NCBI RefSeq assembly: GCF_030758955.1
Contig: NZ_CP132360.1
Span: 201,467 to 265,466 of the forward strand
Direction: 5' to 3'
Source: Agrococcus beijingensis
GTDB lineage: Bacteria > Actinomycetota > Actinomycetes > Actinomycetales > Microbacteriaceae
Length of the DNA stretch: 64,000 bases
Part shown: positions 21,617 through 31,007 of the stretch, in pieces
Layout: every line of letters starts with the position of its first letter
Numbering within the stretch: the first letter of the stretch is position 1
Position numbers and translations under genes: made by a program
Notes under the pieces: model-generated
What the model was told of the DNA's origin: nothing
What the model saw: the letters and a program-made list of their open reading frames with translations, nothing else
The model's database searches: none

Positions 21617-22905
21617 CGTGGACGAACTGGGCGAGGTCGCTGAGGGCCGAGCCTTCGGAGGTGGCTGCCCCGGTGACCGTCGAGGGCGTCCGCGATGCGC
21701 TGGCGCGCGTGCGCTCCCGGGGCGGCACGGTGCGACCGGTCGGCAGCGGCCACTCGTTCTCGGGCGCCGCACGCCCGGACGACGCGCACCTCAGCGTCGA
21801 CGGGCTCTCGGGGCTGCGCTCGGTCGACCTCGCCACAGGCCGTGCGACGCTGCTGGCGGGCACCTCGGTGCGCGAGGCATCGCTCGCGCTCGCGCGGCAC
21901 GGCCTCGCCTTCGACAACCTGGGCGACATCGACCACCAGTCGATCGCCGGCGCGATCTCGACCGGCACCCACGGCACGGGCCTGCGGCACCGCTCGATCG
22001 GCGCGTCGGTCGTCGCCGCGACGCTCGTGACCGCGCAGGGCGAGACGCTCCGCGTGAGCGAGACCGAGCGGCCGGAGCTGCTGCCTGCTGTGCGGCTCGG
22101 CCTCGGGGTGCTCGGCGTGCTCGTCGACGTCACCGTGCAGGCGGTGCCCGCGTTCGCGCTCGAGGCGATCGAGACGACCGTGCGGCTCGATGCCGTGCTC
22201 GACGACTGGGTCGGCCTCAACCGGCGCACCGACCACTTCGAGTTCTACTGGTTCGCGGCGACCCGCCTGGCGTCGACGAAGTCGAACAGCCGCGTCGAGG
22301 GGCCGCTCGCGCCGCGCTCCGCGCTCGGGCGCTTCGTCGACGAGCGGCTGCTCACCGACCACGGGCACCGGGCGCTGCTCGCGATCGGCGCCCTCGTGCC
22401 GCGCGCGGCTCCGGCGCTCAACGACCTCTCGGCCCGGCTGATGCCGCGCGGCCGCTTCGTCGAGCCGAGCCATCAGGTCTTCTCGGCCGACCGGCGCGTG
22501 CGGTTCCGCGAGCTCGAGTACGGCCTGCCGATCGAGGCGGTGCCCGAGGCGCTGCGCGAGATCGACCGGGCGCTGCGCCGCGTCGACCTGGTGCCGACGT
22601 TCCCGTTCGAGGTGCGCTCGATCGGTGCCGACGACGCGCTGCTGTCGACCGCGCACGGCCGCGACACCGGCTACATCGCGGCGCATCGCTGGTGGCGCGA
22701 GGATCCGCGCCCGCTGTTCGACCTCGTCGAGCCGATCCTGCTCGCGCATGACGGCCGCCCGCACTGGGGCAAGGCGCACTCGCTGCGCGCGCCGCAGCTG
22801 GCCGAGCGCTTCCCGGGCTTCGCGGCGTTCCTCGCCGTCCGCGACGAGCTCGACCCCGACCGGCTCTTCGCGAGCGCGTGGACGCGGCAGGTGCTCGGCA
22901 CCTGA
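21613..22905 (+). CDS. FAD-linked sugar-lactone oxidase (D-arabinono-1,4-lactone oxidase family)
   Basis: 430 residues. The PCMH-type FAD domain has VGSGHSFS with His47 as the likely covalent flavin attachment site, then GDIDHQSIAGAISTGTHGTG. The C-terminal domain ends with HWGKAHS, characteristic of aldonolactone oxidases such as gulonolactone oxidase. It would oxidise a sugar lactone or polyol with O2 or another acceptor. It starts with GTG overlapping the previous stop. Confidence 0.85.
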   Translation: MTWTNWARSLRAEPSEVAAPVTVEGVRDALARVRSRGGTVRPVGSGHSFSGAARPDDAHLSVDGLSGLRSVDLATGRATLLAGTSVREASLALARHGLAFDNLGDIDHQSIAGAISTGTHGTGLRHRSIGASVVAATLVTAQGETLRVSETERPELLPAVRLGLGVLGVLVDVTVQAVPAFALEAIETTVRLDAVLDDWVGLNRRTDHFEFYWFAATRLASTKSNSRVEGPLAPRSALGRFVDERLLTDHGHRALLAIGALVPRAAPALNDLSARLMPRGRFVEPSHQVFSADRRVRFRELEYGLPIEAVPEALREIDRALRRVDLVPTFPFEVRSIGADDALLSTAHGRDTGYIAAHRWWREDPRPLFDLVEPILLAHDGRPHWGKAHSLRAPQLAERFPGFAAFLAVRDELDPDRLFASAWTRQVLGT

Positions 22906-22924
22906 GCCGCCTATGGTGGAAGCC

Positions 22925-23473
22925 ATGGACCCCCTGCTGTACCTCTGGATCGCCGTCGGCGCGCTGGTCGTCCTCGCACTGATCGCGATCGTCTGGACCG
23001 TCGCAGCCTCCGCGTCGATGCGCCGCCTGAGCGGCACGGTCGACGAGCGCTGGGCCGCGCTGGCCGCGACCCTCGACCGCCGCCCGGCGGTCGCCGCGCC
23101 GCTGCTCGCCCACGCGACCGAGGCGCAGCGCGCCCAGGTGGCGGATGCGTTCACGGCACTCGAGCGCGCACACGCACCGGGGGAGAAGGCCGCCGCCGAG
23201 GCGGCCGTGCAGCAGGCGCTGCGCCCGCTGGTGCTCGCCGCGGCATCGCAGCCGACCGGCTCGGACGCCGCGGAGGCCCGCGCCGCCCTCGCGGGCCTCG
23301 ACGACGAGGCGCAGGCACGCCGGCGCGACTACAACACGGGCGCGCGCGAGCTCAACGCGAAGGCCCGGCGCTTCCCGACCTCGCTGTTCGCGAAGTCGGC
23401 GGGCGGCCGCCGCGACTTCTTCGAGGTCGACCAGACCGGCGCCGTCGCCGAGCCCCCGCGCATCCAGTTCTGA
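22925..23473 (+). CDS. LemA-like membrane protein
   Basis: 182 residues. One N-terminal transmembrane segment (about residues 4-28) is followed by a helical region ending with ARRRDYNTGARELNAKARRFPTSLFA, the hallmark of LemA proteins (the Y-N pair, then a short hydrophobic C-terminus). Function unknown, membrane associated with the bulk likely outside. TATGGT at 22912-22917 ends 7 nt before the ATG, pointing to leaderless transcription. Confidence 0.75.
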   Translation: MDPLLYLWIAVGALVVLALIAIVWTVAASASMRRLSGTVDERWAALAATLDRRPAVAAPLLAHATEAQRAQVADAFTALERAHAPGEKAAAEAAVQQALRPLVLAAASQPTGSDAAEARAALAGLDDEAQARRRDYNTGARELNAKARRFPTSLFAKSAGGRRDFFEVDQTGAVAEPPRIQF

Positions 23474-23591
23474 GTCCGCAGCGCGCGCACCGAGACGAGC
23501 CCCCGCGTCGCAGGACGCGGATGGATCCCGAGAGCGTCACGAATCGCGGATCGATCGTCCTCGTCTCGAGACCCGTCCGCGTTTCGCGACA

Positions 23592-23701
23592 CCTGCCGCG
23601 CCTCGCGACCCCGTCCGCGCCTCGCGACGCCGGCCGCGTCCCGCGCCGCCTGCCGCGCCTCGCGACCCGGTCCGCGCCTCGCGACGCGGCCGCGTCCCGC
23701 C
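23592..23701. repeat. 57-bp tandem duplication
   Basis: Unit 1 is 23592-23648 and unit 2 begins at 23649; both start CCTGCCGCGCCTCGCGACCC and differ by a few substitutions and one deletion. Each unit itself contains CGCGCCTCGCGAC-type subrepeats. Confidence 0.7.
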
Positions 23702-23908
<207 letters not shown>

Positions 23909-24022
23909 CGCCGGCGGCGGCGAGGATCTCGCTCCGCATCACGCGACGCAGCGCGACAGCGCGCCCGTGCTCAGCGTGGTCGCCGGGCGGGCCTTGCGCG
24001 GCAGCAGCGCTCCGCACCACAG

Positions 24023-25150
24023 CTACGGCCCGAAGACCAGGATCCTGTCGTCGCCGTCGGCGGGCGTGCCGCGGCCGTCGGTGTTGTTGGTGAGCGCCCA
24101 GAGCGACCCGTCCGGCGCGACCGCGACGTCGCGCATCCGCCCGAACCGATCGAGCCAGTGCACCGTCGAGGCGCTCGCGTCACCGAAGTCGACCTGCCGC
24201 AGCGACTCTCCGCGCAGGTTGGCGATCCAGAGCGAGCCGGCGGCGAAGGCCATGCCGCTGGGGCTCGCCTCGGCCGGGCTCCACTGCTGCACCGGATCGC
24301 GGAATCGCGCATCGCCGCCGATGCCCTCGACCGTCGGCCAGCCGTAGTTGGCGCCCGCCTCGATGGCGTTCAGCTCGTCCCAGGTGTCCTGCCCGAACTC
24401 GGTCGCCCACAGCCTGCCGTCGTCGTCCCACGCGAGGCTCTGCGGGTTGCGGTGGCCGAGCGAGTAGACGGGCGAGCCGGGGAACGGGTTGTCGGCGGGG
24501 ATCGCGCCGTCGGGCTCGAGCCGCAGGATCTTGCCGGCGAGGCTCGCCGGATCCTGCGCCCGGCTCGGCACCGCGGCGTCGCCCGCCGTCACGTAGAGCT
24601 TGCCGTCGGGGCCGAAGGCGATGCGCCCGCCGTTGTGGTTGCCCGCTGCCGGGATCGCCTCGATGACGGTCTCGGGCTGGCCGAACGTCAGCGCGCCCGC
24701 CGCGCCCGTCAGCGTCGTGCGCTGGACGAGGTTCTCGCCGCCGCCGGTCGCGTACCAGTAGAGGTGCCCGTCGTGGACGGCGATGCCGAGCAGGCCGCCC
24801 TCGTCGTCGTCGCCGCCGTCGACGCCGGCGATCTCGATGATCGGCGTGACCGTGCCGTCGGCCCGCACCTCGACGATGGTGGCGCTGTCGCGCTCGCTCA
24901 CCAGCGCACCGCCGCCCGGCAGGAACGCGATCGACCAGGGCGCGTCGAGCCCGGTCGCGAGCACGGCGGGCTCGTCGAGCGTGCCCGCCGGCGTCGCGGG
25001 CGTCGACGGCACAGCGGATGCGTCGGGCTCGGCGGGCGCGCGGCTCGCGGTCGGGGAGGGGGTCGCCTCCGGCGGCTGCGGCGACCCGCAGGCGGTGAGC
25101 AGCACGGCGACGGCGAGCGCGAGCGCCGCTGCGGTGGTCGACTGCGCCAT
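24023..25150 (-). CDS. PQQ-dependent sugar dehydrogenase-type lipoprotein
   Basis: 375 residues. The signal peptide ends in the lipobox LTAC with Cys21. After a Pro/Ser/Thr/Ala-rich linker comes the six-bladed GSDH beta-propeller fold: LDAPWSIAFLPGGGALVSERD, GGDDDEGGLLGIAVH, NHNGGRIAFGPDGKLYV, LGHRNPQSLAWD and ELNAIEAGANYGWP, matching soluble aldose sugar dehydrogenases. It would oxidise sugars outside the cell using PQQ; the cofactor biosynthesis genes are not in this window. AAGGAG precedes the ATG. Confidence 0.9.
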   Translation of the reverse strand: MAQSTTAAALALAVAVLLTACGSPQPPEATPSPTASRAPAEPDASAVPSTPATPAGTLDEPAVLATGLDAPWSIAFLPGGGALVSERDSATIVEVRADGTVTPIIEIAGVDGGDDDEGGLLGIAVHDGHLYWYATGGGENLVQRTTLTGAAGALTFGQPETVIEAIPAAGNHNGGRIAFGPDGKLYVTAGDAAVPSRAQDPASLAGKILRLEPDGAIPADNPFPGSPVYSLGHRNPQSLAWDDDGRLWATEFGQDTWDELNAIEAGANYGWPTVEGIGGDARFRDPVQQWSPAEASPSGMAFAAGSLWIANLRGESLRQVDFGDASASTVHWLDRFGRMRDVAVAPDGSLWALTNNTDGRGTPADGDDRILVFGP

Positions 25151-25267
25151 GCGGGCTCCTTCGCTCGTGCGGTCAGCGTAGCGGCGACGCGGGCGGTGGG
25201 GGCGGTGCGGCGAGATTCGCGCGCGCCGATGCTGTGCCGATCGGCGTCGCGCCCCTACCGTTGGCGC

Positions 25268-27247
25268 ATGACCAGCACGGCTGCCGAGGCGGCGCCCTAC
25301 GCGATCGCCGACGCTGGCGCCCAGCGGCCGACGCCCTGGTGGACGTGGATGCTCGCCGCCGTGATCCTGTTCCTCGCCGCCGTGGCCGGCGTGCTGCTGC
25401 GGCCGGCGGGCACCACCGTCGCGGTGTGGTGGCCGGCGGCCGGGCTGTCGGTGCTGTTCGTGATGCTGCAGCCGCGCGCCAAGATGCCCTGGGCCGTGGT
25501 GATCGTGCTGGTCTCGTCGATCGCGGCGAACCTCGTCGGCGGCAGGACGCTGCCGCTGGCCGTCGCGTTCGGCGTCGCCAACCTCGCCGAGGTGGTCGCG
25601 GTGCTGGCGGTGCTGGGCGTCTGGCGCCGGCCGTTCCGGCTCTCGTCGCTGCGCGCGGGGCTGCGGTTCGCCGTCGCCGTCGCGACCGGAGCCGCGGTGG
25701 TGGGCGTGCTCGCCGGCGCCATCGTAATGCTCCTCGAGGGCGGCGACTTCTTCCCGACCGCAGGCTTCGTCGCCGCGTCGCACGCCGCGGCGGTGGCGAT
25801 GCTCGCGCCCTTCGCGGTGCTGCCGCCGCGCCTGCCGGTGCTCGCCAGCCGCTGGGAGATCGCGCTGCAGGCGACGATCCTCGCAGCGGTCATCGTGCTG
25901 GTGTTCAACCCGGGCATCGAGCTGCCGCTGTCGTTCGCGCCGTATCCGCTCGTGGCGTGGGCCGCGTTCCGGTTCCCGATCCGCGTCGTGCTGGTCGAGA
26001 CGATCCTCGCCTCGGTGGCGATGCTGGCCTTCTCGATCGCGGGCGGCGGCCCGTTCAACCTGCCGCAGATCGACCTGGTGACGCGCGCGGCGCTGTTCGA
26101 GACGATGCTCGTCGCGCTCGCCGCCTTCACGGTGATCCTGACCGCTGCGCAGTACGAGCTGCGCGCCGTGAGCCGGCAGCTGGAGGCGTCGTCCCATCTG
26201 CTCAGCGGCAGCGTCGTCGACTCACGGCTGGGGCTCGCGGTGTCGCTGCCGGGCGACGAGCACTCCCGGCTCGTCTGGGCGACCCGGGCGGCGCGCCGGC
26301 TGCGCGCCGGCGAGCTCGACGGCGACGACTGGTCGGGACCGGTGCGCCTGGCCGCCATGCAGGCGCTCCGCACCGGCGAGGCGGTCTCCGTCAGCAACGG
26401 TGCGGGCCGTCGACTCACCGTCGCGGCGAACGCGATCGAGGGCGAGGAGCACGCGGTGGCCGTGCAGCTGCTCGACATCACCAGCCTGCTGCGGGCCCAG
26501 CAGGCCAAGGTCGAGGCCGAGGTCGAGCGCGACGCCGCCAGGAAGATCCGCGCCGAGCTCGAGCGGCAGCGCGACGACTTCCTCGCCACCACCAGCCATG
26601 AGCTGCGCACCCCGATCACCAGCGTCATCGGCTACGCCGAGCTGCTCGCCGACTCGCACGCGCTCGAGGGCGCGCCGCGGGAGTGGGTGCGCGTCATCGA
26701 GCGCAACGCGGTGCGGCTGAGCGAGCTGGTGGAGGATCTGCTGACCCTCAGCGGTGGCGCCACGGCGCCCCGCAGGCCGTCGAACGCGCAGCCGATCGAC
26801 AGCGGGCAGCTGCTGGCCGATGCCGCGGCGACGGTGCGGCCGATGAGCGACCACAAGGGCATCGACATCGAGGTCGAGGCCGACGGATCCTCGCTGCTCG
26901 GCGCCCGCGGCGACCTCGATCGGGCGATCACCAACGTGCTCACCAACGCGATCAAGTTCACGCCCGCCGGCGGCACCGTGCGGGCTCGCGCCGATGCGCA
27001 CGACGGCTGGGTGCGCATCCGCATCACCGACACCGGCCCGGGCATGACCGACGACGAGATCGTGCACGCGTTCGACCGCTTCTACAGGGCGCCGGCCGCC
27101 GAGCGCGACAACGTGCCCGGCACCGGCCTCGGCCTCGCCATCGTGGCGGAGCTCGTGCGCAGGAACGGCGGCACGGTGGCGCTCGAGGCGGGCGCCGCCG
27201 GGAGCACGGGGCTCACGGCCGAGCTGCGGCTGCCCGCGACCGCGTAG
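25268..27247 (+). CDS. Sensor histidine kinase with MASE1 membrane domain
   Basis: 659 residues. About eight membrane helices (residues 25-300) with WWPAAGLSVLFVMLQPR and AANLVGGRTLPLAV form a MASE1 sensory domain. A PAS-like or linker segment and coiled coil follow, then the dimerisation domain with His444 in TSHELRTPITSVIGY, and an ATPase with NVLTNAIKF, DTGPGMTDDE and GTGLGLAI. No response regulator is adjacent, so this is an orphan kinase. TACCGT at 25256-25261 ends 6 nt before the ATG (leaderless). Its 3' end overlaps the convergent transsulfuration gene by 35 nt. Confidence 0.9.
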   Translation: MTSTAAEAAPYAIADAGAQRPTPWWTWMLAAVILFLAAVAGVLLRPAGTTVAVWWPAAGLSVLFVMLQPRAKMPWAVVIVLVSSIAANLVGGRTLPLAVAFGVANLAEVVAVLAVLGVWRRPFRLSSLRAGLRFAVAVATGAAVVGVLAGAIVMLLEGGDFFPTAGFVAASHAAAVAMLAPFAVLPPRLPVLASRWEIALQATILAAVIVLVFNPGIELPLSFAPYPLVAWAAFRFPIRVVLVETILASVAMLAFSIAGGGPFNLPQIDLVTRAALFETMLVALAAFTVILTAAQYELRAVSRQLEASSHLLSGSVVDSRLGLAVSLPGDEHSRLVWATRAARRLRAGELDGDDWSGPVRLAAMQALRTGEAVSVSNGAGRRLTVAANAIEGEEHAVAVQLLDITSLLRAQQAKVEAEVERDAARKIRAELERQRDDFLATTSHELRTPITSVIGYAELLADSHALEGAPREWVRVIERNAVRLSELVEDLLTLSGGATAPRRPSNAQPIDSGQLLADAAATVRPMSDHKGIDIEVEADGSSLLGARGDLDRAITNVLTNAIKFTPAGGTVRARADAHDGWVRIRITDTGPGMTDDEIVHAFDRFYRAPAAERDNVPGTGLGLAIVAELVRRNGGTVALEAGAAGSTGLTAELRLPATA

Positions 27248-28505
27248 CGCTGGTCGCCTCCGCCGTCTCGCCGCGCATCCCGGCCGCTGAGTGGCTGAGG
27301 GTCCCGTGCCGATCGGCGAGCTCGATCGCGCGCTCGAGGTCGTCGATGAGGTCGGCCGGGTCCTCCAGCCCGATCGACAGCCGCAGCACGCCGGGGTGCG
27401 GCTTCGCCTCCGCCGCCACCGGGCGGTGGGTGAGGGAGGACGGGTGCTGGATGAGCGAGTCGACGCTGCCGAGCGAGACGGCGTGCGTGAAGAGCTCGAC
27501 GCCCTCGGCGATCGCGGCGGCCCGTGCTGCGGAGCCGACGTCGATGGCGATCATCGAGCCCGGCCCGGCCATCTGCCGCCCCGCGCCGACCAGGCCCGCA
27601 GGGTCGCAGCCGTCGAGACCGGGGAAGCGCACCGAGCGCACGCCGGGCATCTCGACCAAGGCCCGCGCCACCACCTCGGCGGCAGCCTGCTGAGCGCGCA
27701 CGCGCAGCGGCAGCGTCTGCAGGCCGCGGTGCATCAGGTAGGCGCTGAACGGGTGCGCGATCGCGCCCGTGATCGCGCGGATGGGCCGGAGCGCGTGCGC
27801 CCAGTCGTCGTCGCAGGCGACCACCCCGCCGAGCACGTCGCCATGGCCGCCGATGTACTTGGTGGCCGAGTGCAGCGACAGCGCCGCGCCGTGCCGCAGC
27901 GGTCGCTGCAGCACGGGAGTCGCGAAGGTGTTGTCGACCAGCACCGGGGCGGCGCCGGCCGCCGCCACGAGCGCGTCGAGGTCGATGAGCTCGAGGGTCG
28001 GGTTCGCGGGCGTCTCGACCACCACGAGCCCGGTGTCGGGCCGCACGGCGCGGGCCACGGCGTCGATCGAGTCGACGAAGGTCGTCTCGGTGCCGAGCAG
28101 CCCGGTCGCCAGCAGATGGTCGGTGCCGCCGTAGAGCGGGCGGAGGGCGACGGCGTGGCTGCCGCGCCGTTGGCGCGCGGCCATCAGCACGGCGCTGACC
28201 GCCGCCATGCCGGAGGCGAAGGCCACGGCGGTCTCGGCGCCCTCGAGCTGCGCGAGCGCTGACTCGAAGCGCGCGACGGTCGGGTTCCAGAGCCGTTGGT
28301 ACACGGCGGAGCCGTCGCCGATGTCGCCGCCCGTCGCGAGGCGCTCGTAGGCGTCGCCGCCGGGCTCGACCCCCGGCAGCGGGCTGGTCGAGGACAGGTC
28401 GATGGGGGTCGCGTGCACGCCGAGCGCCCGAAGGTCCTCGCGGCCGGCATGCACCGCGAGAGAGTCGGGTCGGAGGCGAGCGTCATTGCTCGTCGTCATG
28501 CCCAT
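27213..28505 (-). CDS. PLP-dependent transsulfuration enzyme (cystathionine gamma-synthase/lyase family)
   Basis: 430 residues. The PLP lysine is Lys216 in HSATKYIGGHGD. VETPANPTLELID, LVDNTFATP and SLGSVDSLIQHPSS are Cys/Met-metabolism PLP signatures. Which step it performs (cystathionine synthesis or cleavage, or homocysteine formation) cannot be told. Three in-frame ATGs lie close together; 28505 is chosen as TATGCG ends 8 nt before it. The last 11 codons overlap the 3' end of the histidine kinase gene on the other strand. Confidence 0.85.
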   Translation of the reverse strand: MGMTTSNDARLRPDSLAVHAGREDLRALGVHATPIDLSSTSPLPGVEPGGDAYERLATGGDIGDGSAVYQRLWNPTVARFESALAQLEGAETAVAFASGMAAVSAVLMAARQRRGSHAVALRPLYGGTDHLLATGLLGTETTFVDSIDAVARAVRPDTGLVVVETPANPTLELIDLDALVAAAGAAPVLVDNTFATPVLQRPLRHGAALSLHSATKYIGGHGDVLGGVVACDDDWAHALRPIRAITGAIAHPFSAYLMHRGLQTLPLRVRAQQAAAEVVARALVEMPGVRSVRFPGLDGCDPAGLVGAGRQMAGPGSMIAIDVGSAARAAAIAEGVELFTHAVSLGSVDSLIQHPSSLTHRPVAAEAKPHPGVLRLSIGLEDPADLIDDLERAIELADRHGTLSHSAAGMRGETAEATSATRSRAAAARP

Positions 28506-28543
28506 GATCATGCCGCATAGCCGGCGTGATGCCGGCCGGGCAC

Positions 28544-28798
28544 TCAGACGAGCGCGAGCTCCTGCAGCTTCGCCTCGACCTCGGCGTTCGACGGCTCGAC
28601 CTGGTGCGAGCCGTCGGGGAAGACCACCACCGGGATGTTCATGCGGCCCGAGATGCGCTTGGCCTCCTCGACCGCGGCCTCGTCCTGCTCGAGGTCGATG
28701 TAGTCGAAGTCGACGCCGAGGGCGTCGAGCTGGCTCTTCGTGCGGCGGCAGTCGCGGCACCAGTCGGCGCCGTACACCTGGATCGTCGTGGCAGTCAT
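28544..28798 (-). CDS. Glutaredoxin/mycoredoxin-like protein
   Basis: 84 residues, one thioredoxin fold. The redox motif is Cys14-Arg-Asp-Cys17 in YGADWCRDC, and NIPVVVFPDG supplies the cis-proline. Actinobacterial relatives (mycoredoxins) reduce mycothiol mixed disulfides. TAGGAT ends 6 nt before the ATG, consistent with a leaderless transcript that may continue into the transsulfuration gene 38 bp downstream, giving a small thiol-metabolism unit. Confidence 0.87.
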   Translation of the reverse strand: MTATTIQVYGADWCRDCRRTKSQLDALGVDFDYIDLEQDEAAVEEAKRISGRMNIPVVVFPDGSHQVEPSNAEVEAKLQELALV

Positions 28799-28855
28799 CC
28801 TTCGATCCTACGTGCGACCGGCGCCGCCGGGCGCATCCGGTGCCAGGATCGACGC
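28799..28855. promoter_or_regulatory. Divergent leaderless promoters (glutaredoxin and flavin oxidoreductase)
   Basis: The 57-bp gap holds TAGGAT on the minus strand (28810-28805) and CAGGAT on the plus strand (28844-28849), each ending 6 nt before its start codon. The two redox genes may therefore be coregulated. Confidence 0.5.
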
Positions 28856-30856
28856 GTGAGCCTCCTCGCCCAGCCGCTGCGCATCGGCAGCTTCGAGTCG
28901 CCCAACCGCATCATGCAGGCGGCGCACTCCAAGCAGTACTCCGACCGGGTCGAGTCCGACCGCGAGACCGCCTACTTCGTCCGCCGCGCGCGCGGCACCG
29001 AGGGTCGCGGCGGCTGCGGCCTGTTCGTCGCCGGCAACCACCTCGTGCATCCGACCGCGTCGACCCGCGGCTTCGAGGACGCCTGGCGGCCCGAGGCCGT
29101 CGACGCCAACCGCCGCATGACCGACGCGATCCACGAGGCCGGCTCGCGCGTGCTGGTGCAGCTGAACCACCACGGCGCGCAGGCCTCGCCCGAGGGGCCC
29201 GACGGTCCGCGCCCCGTCTTCGCGCCGAGCCGCATCCTCTCGCCCTCGACCGGCGTCGCCACCCGCGAGGCGAGCGCTCGCGACATCGCCGGGTTCGTCG
29301 AGGCCTGGGCAGGCGCGGCCGAGCGCTCGCGGCTGGGCGGCTTCGACGGCGTCGAGATCCACATGGCGCACGGCTACCTCCTGCACCAGTTCCTGAGCCC
29401 GCTCTACAACAGGCGGGCGGATGCGTACGGTGGCGATCTCGAGGCACGCACGCGGTTCCCGCGCGAGGTGCTGCGCGCGGTGCGCGCCCGCGTGGGCGAC
29501 GACTTCACGGTCGGCATCCGCATCGTCGTCGACGAGCACAACGACGAGGGACTCGCCGCGGCAGCCTGCCGCGACATCGTCGCGGCGCTGCGCAGCGAGG
29601 CGCGCATCGACTTCCTCGACACCGCCGCCGGCGGCTATCACGACGTGCACTGGGTGTTCCCGTCGTCGGCGATGCCGGTCGCCTGGCTGCGCGACGACGT
29701 CGCGGCGCTCAAGCGGGCCAATCCCGACATCCCGGTCTTCGGCGTCGGCGCCGCGACGAGCGTCGAGGAGGCGGAGGAGGTGCTCGCGAGCGGGATCGCC
29801 GACATGGTGGCGCTCACGCGCGGCCAGCTGGCCGACCCAGACCTGGCGACCAAGCTCCTCACCGGCGCGACCGACGGCATCCGGCACTGCATCCGCCTGA
29901 ACCAGGGCTGCCTGGGCCGCGGCAGCCAGGGGCTCAGCGTGACCTGCACGGTGAACCCCGAGGCGGGCCGCGAGCTCGAGCCGCCAGCGCCGCGCGCCGC
30001 GTCGGCCGCTCGGTGGACGGTCGTGGGCGGTGGGCCGGCCGGCCTCCGGGCTGCGGTCGACCTGGCGCGGCTCGGCCACGCGGTGACGCTGCTCGAGCGC
30101 GCCGACCGGCTCGGAGGGCAGCTGCTGCGCGCGGCGCGCGTGCCCGGCCGCGGATCGGTGTCGGTGCTGGTCACCGACCTCGAGCGCGACGCCCGGGCGG
30201 CTGGGGTCGACATCCGCCTCGCCGAGGAGGCCACGCTCGATGCGATCCGGTCGACGCGGCCCGACGCCGTCGTGCTGGCCACCGGGGCGACGGCGCCGGC
30301 CACCACCGCGCTCGCCGTCGACGACGCCTTCGCCGGAGCGCGGCCCGCGACCGTCGACGCGTTCACGGCGCTCGACGATCCCGCGCGTCTCGGTCCCCGC
30401 ATCCTGGTCGTCGACGACGACGGCTCGGCCTACGCCTCCGGCGTGCTGCTCAGCCTGGTCGCGACCGGGGCAGAGGTCGAGGCGGTGACGCCGTTCGAGT
30501 CGCTGCTGCCGCACGTCGGCACCGGCTACGAGCGGCAGCTCGTGCTGCGCACGCTCGCCGAGGGGCGCTTCCGCCGCATCGCCGGCGCGCGGGTGCGCGG
30601 ATCGGGCGATCGGCTCGCCGCGGTCGACGCGCTCACGGGGGAGGAGCGGCCGCTCGCCGTGCCGACCGCGATCGTCGCGCTCACGCCGCGCCGCTCGGTG
30701 ACGGTCGACGGGCGCGATGCCGACGAGCTCGAGGTCGAGCTGGGCGTGCCGGTCTCCGCGATCGGCGACGCGCTGTCGCCGCGCGGCATCGATGCGGCGA
30801 TCGCGGAGGCCTGGGCGCTCGCCCGCACGACCGCGGCCGGGGCCCTGGAGCCCTGA
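28856..30856 (+). CDS. NADH:flavin oxidoreductase, 2,4-dienoyl-CoA reductase-like, with altered Fe-S motif
   Basis: 666 residues. An old-yellow-enzyme TIM barrel (NHHGAQASPEG, GVEIHMAHGYLLHQFLSP, NRRADAYGG) is followed by an iron-sulfur segment and a C-terminal FAD/NAD domain opening with VVGGGPAGL. In this family the cluster ligands follow Cx2Cx3Cx11C; here positions 345, 352 and 364 are Cys but 348 is Leu. It belongs with enoate, dimethylamine or N-methylproline demethylase-type enzymes; substrate unknown. GTG start, leaderless spacing. Confidence 0.85.
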   Translation: MSLLAQPLRIGSFESPNRIMQAAHSKQYSDRVESDRETAYFVRRARGTEGRGGCGLFVAGNHLVHPTASTRGFEDAWRPEAVDANRRMTDAIHEAGSRVLVQLNHHGAQASPEGPDGPRPVFAPSRILSPSTGVATREASARDIAGFVEAWAGAAERSRLGGFDGVEIHMAHGYLLHQFLSPLYNRRADAYGGDLEARTRFPREVLRAVRARVGDDFTVGIRIVVDEHNDEGLAAAACRDIVAALRSEARIDFLDTAAGGYHDVHWVFPSSAMPVAWLRDDVAALKRANPDIPVFGVGAATSVEEAEEVLASGIADMVALTRGQLADPDLATKLLTGATDGIRHCIRLNQGCLGRGSQGLSVTCTVNPEAGRELEPPAPRAASAARWTVVGGGPAGLRAAVDLARLGHAVTLLERADRLGGQLLRAARVPGRGSVSVLVTDLERDARAAGVDIRLAEEATLDAIRSTRPDAVVLATGATAPATTALAVDDAFAGARPATVDAFTALDDPARLGPRILVVDDDGSAYASGVLLSLVATGAEVEAVTPFESLLPHVGTGYERQLVLRTLAEGRFRRIAGARVRGSGDRLAAVDALTGEERPLAVPTAIVALTPRRSVTVDGRDADELEVELGVPVSAIGDALSPRGIDAAIAEAWALARTTAAGALEP

Positions 30857-30886
30857 ACCGGGCGCCCTGGAGCCCTGAACCGGGAG
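30843..30886. repeat. 22-bp tandem duplication spanning the stop codon
   Basis: Units 30843-30864 and 30865-30886 (CCCTGGAGCCCTGAACCGGG plus two bases) are nearly identical. The first contains the TGA (30854-30856) of the flavin oxidoreductase gene. Related CCCGGA/CCCTGAG fragments continue to about 30930. Confidence 0.8.
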
Positions 30887-31007
30887 CCCCGGATCCGGAG
30901 CCGGCAGCCCGGAACTCCGCGCCCTGAGCCCTGGCGGCTGCACGGCCGCTGCGCCATGCTGGGCCTCGCGGCCCGTGCGCCATGCTGAGGGCCGCCGAGA
31001 GGAGCCG

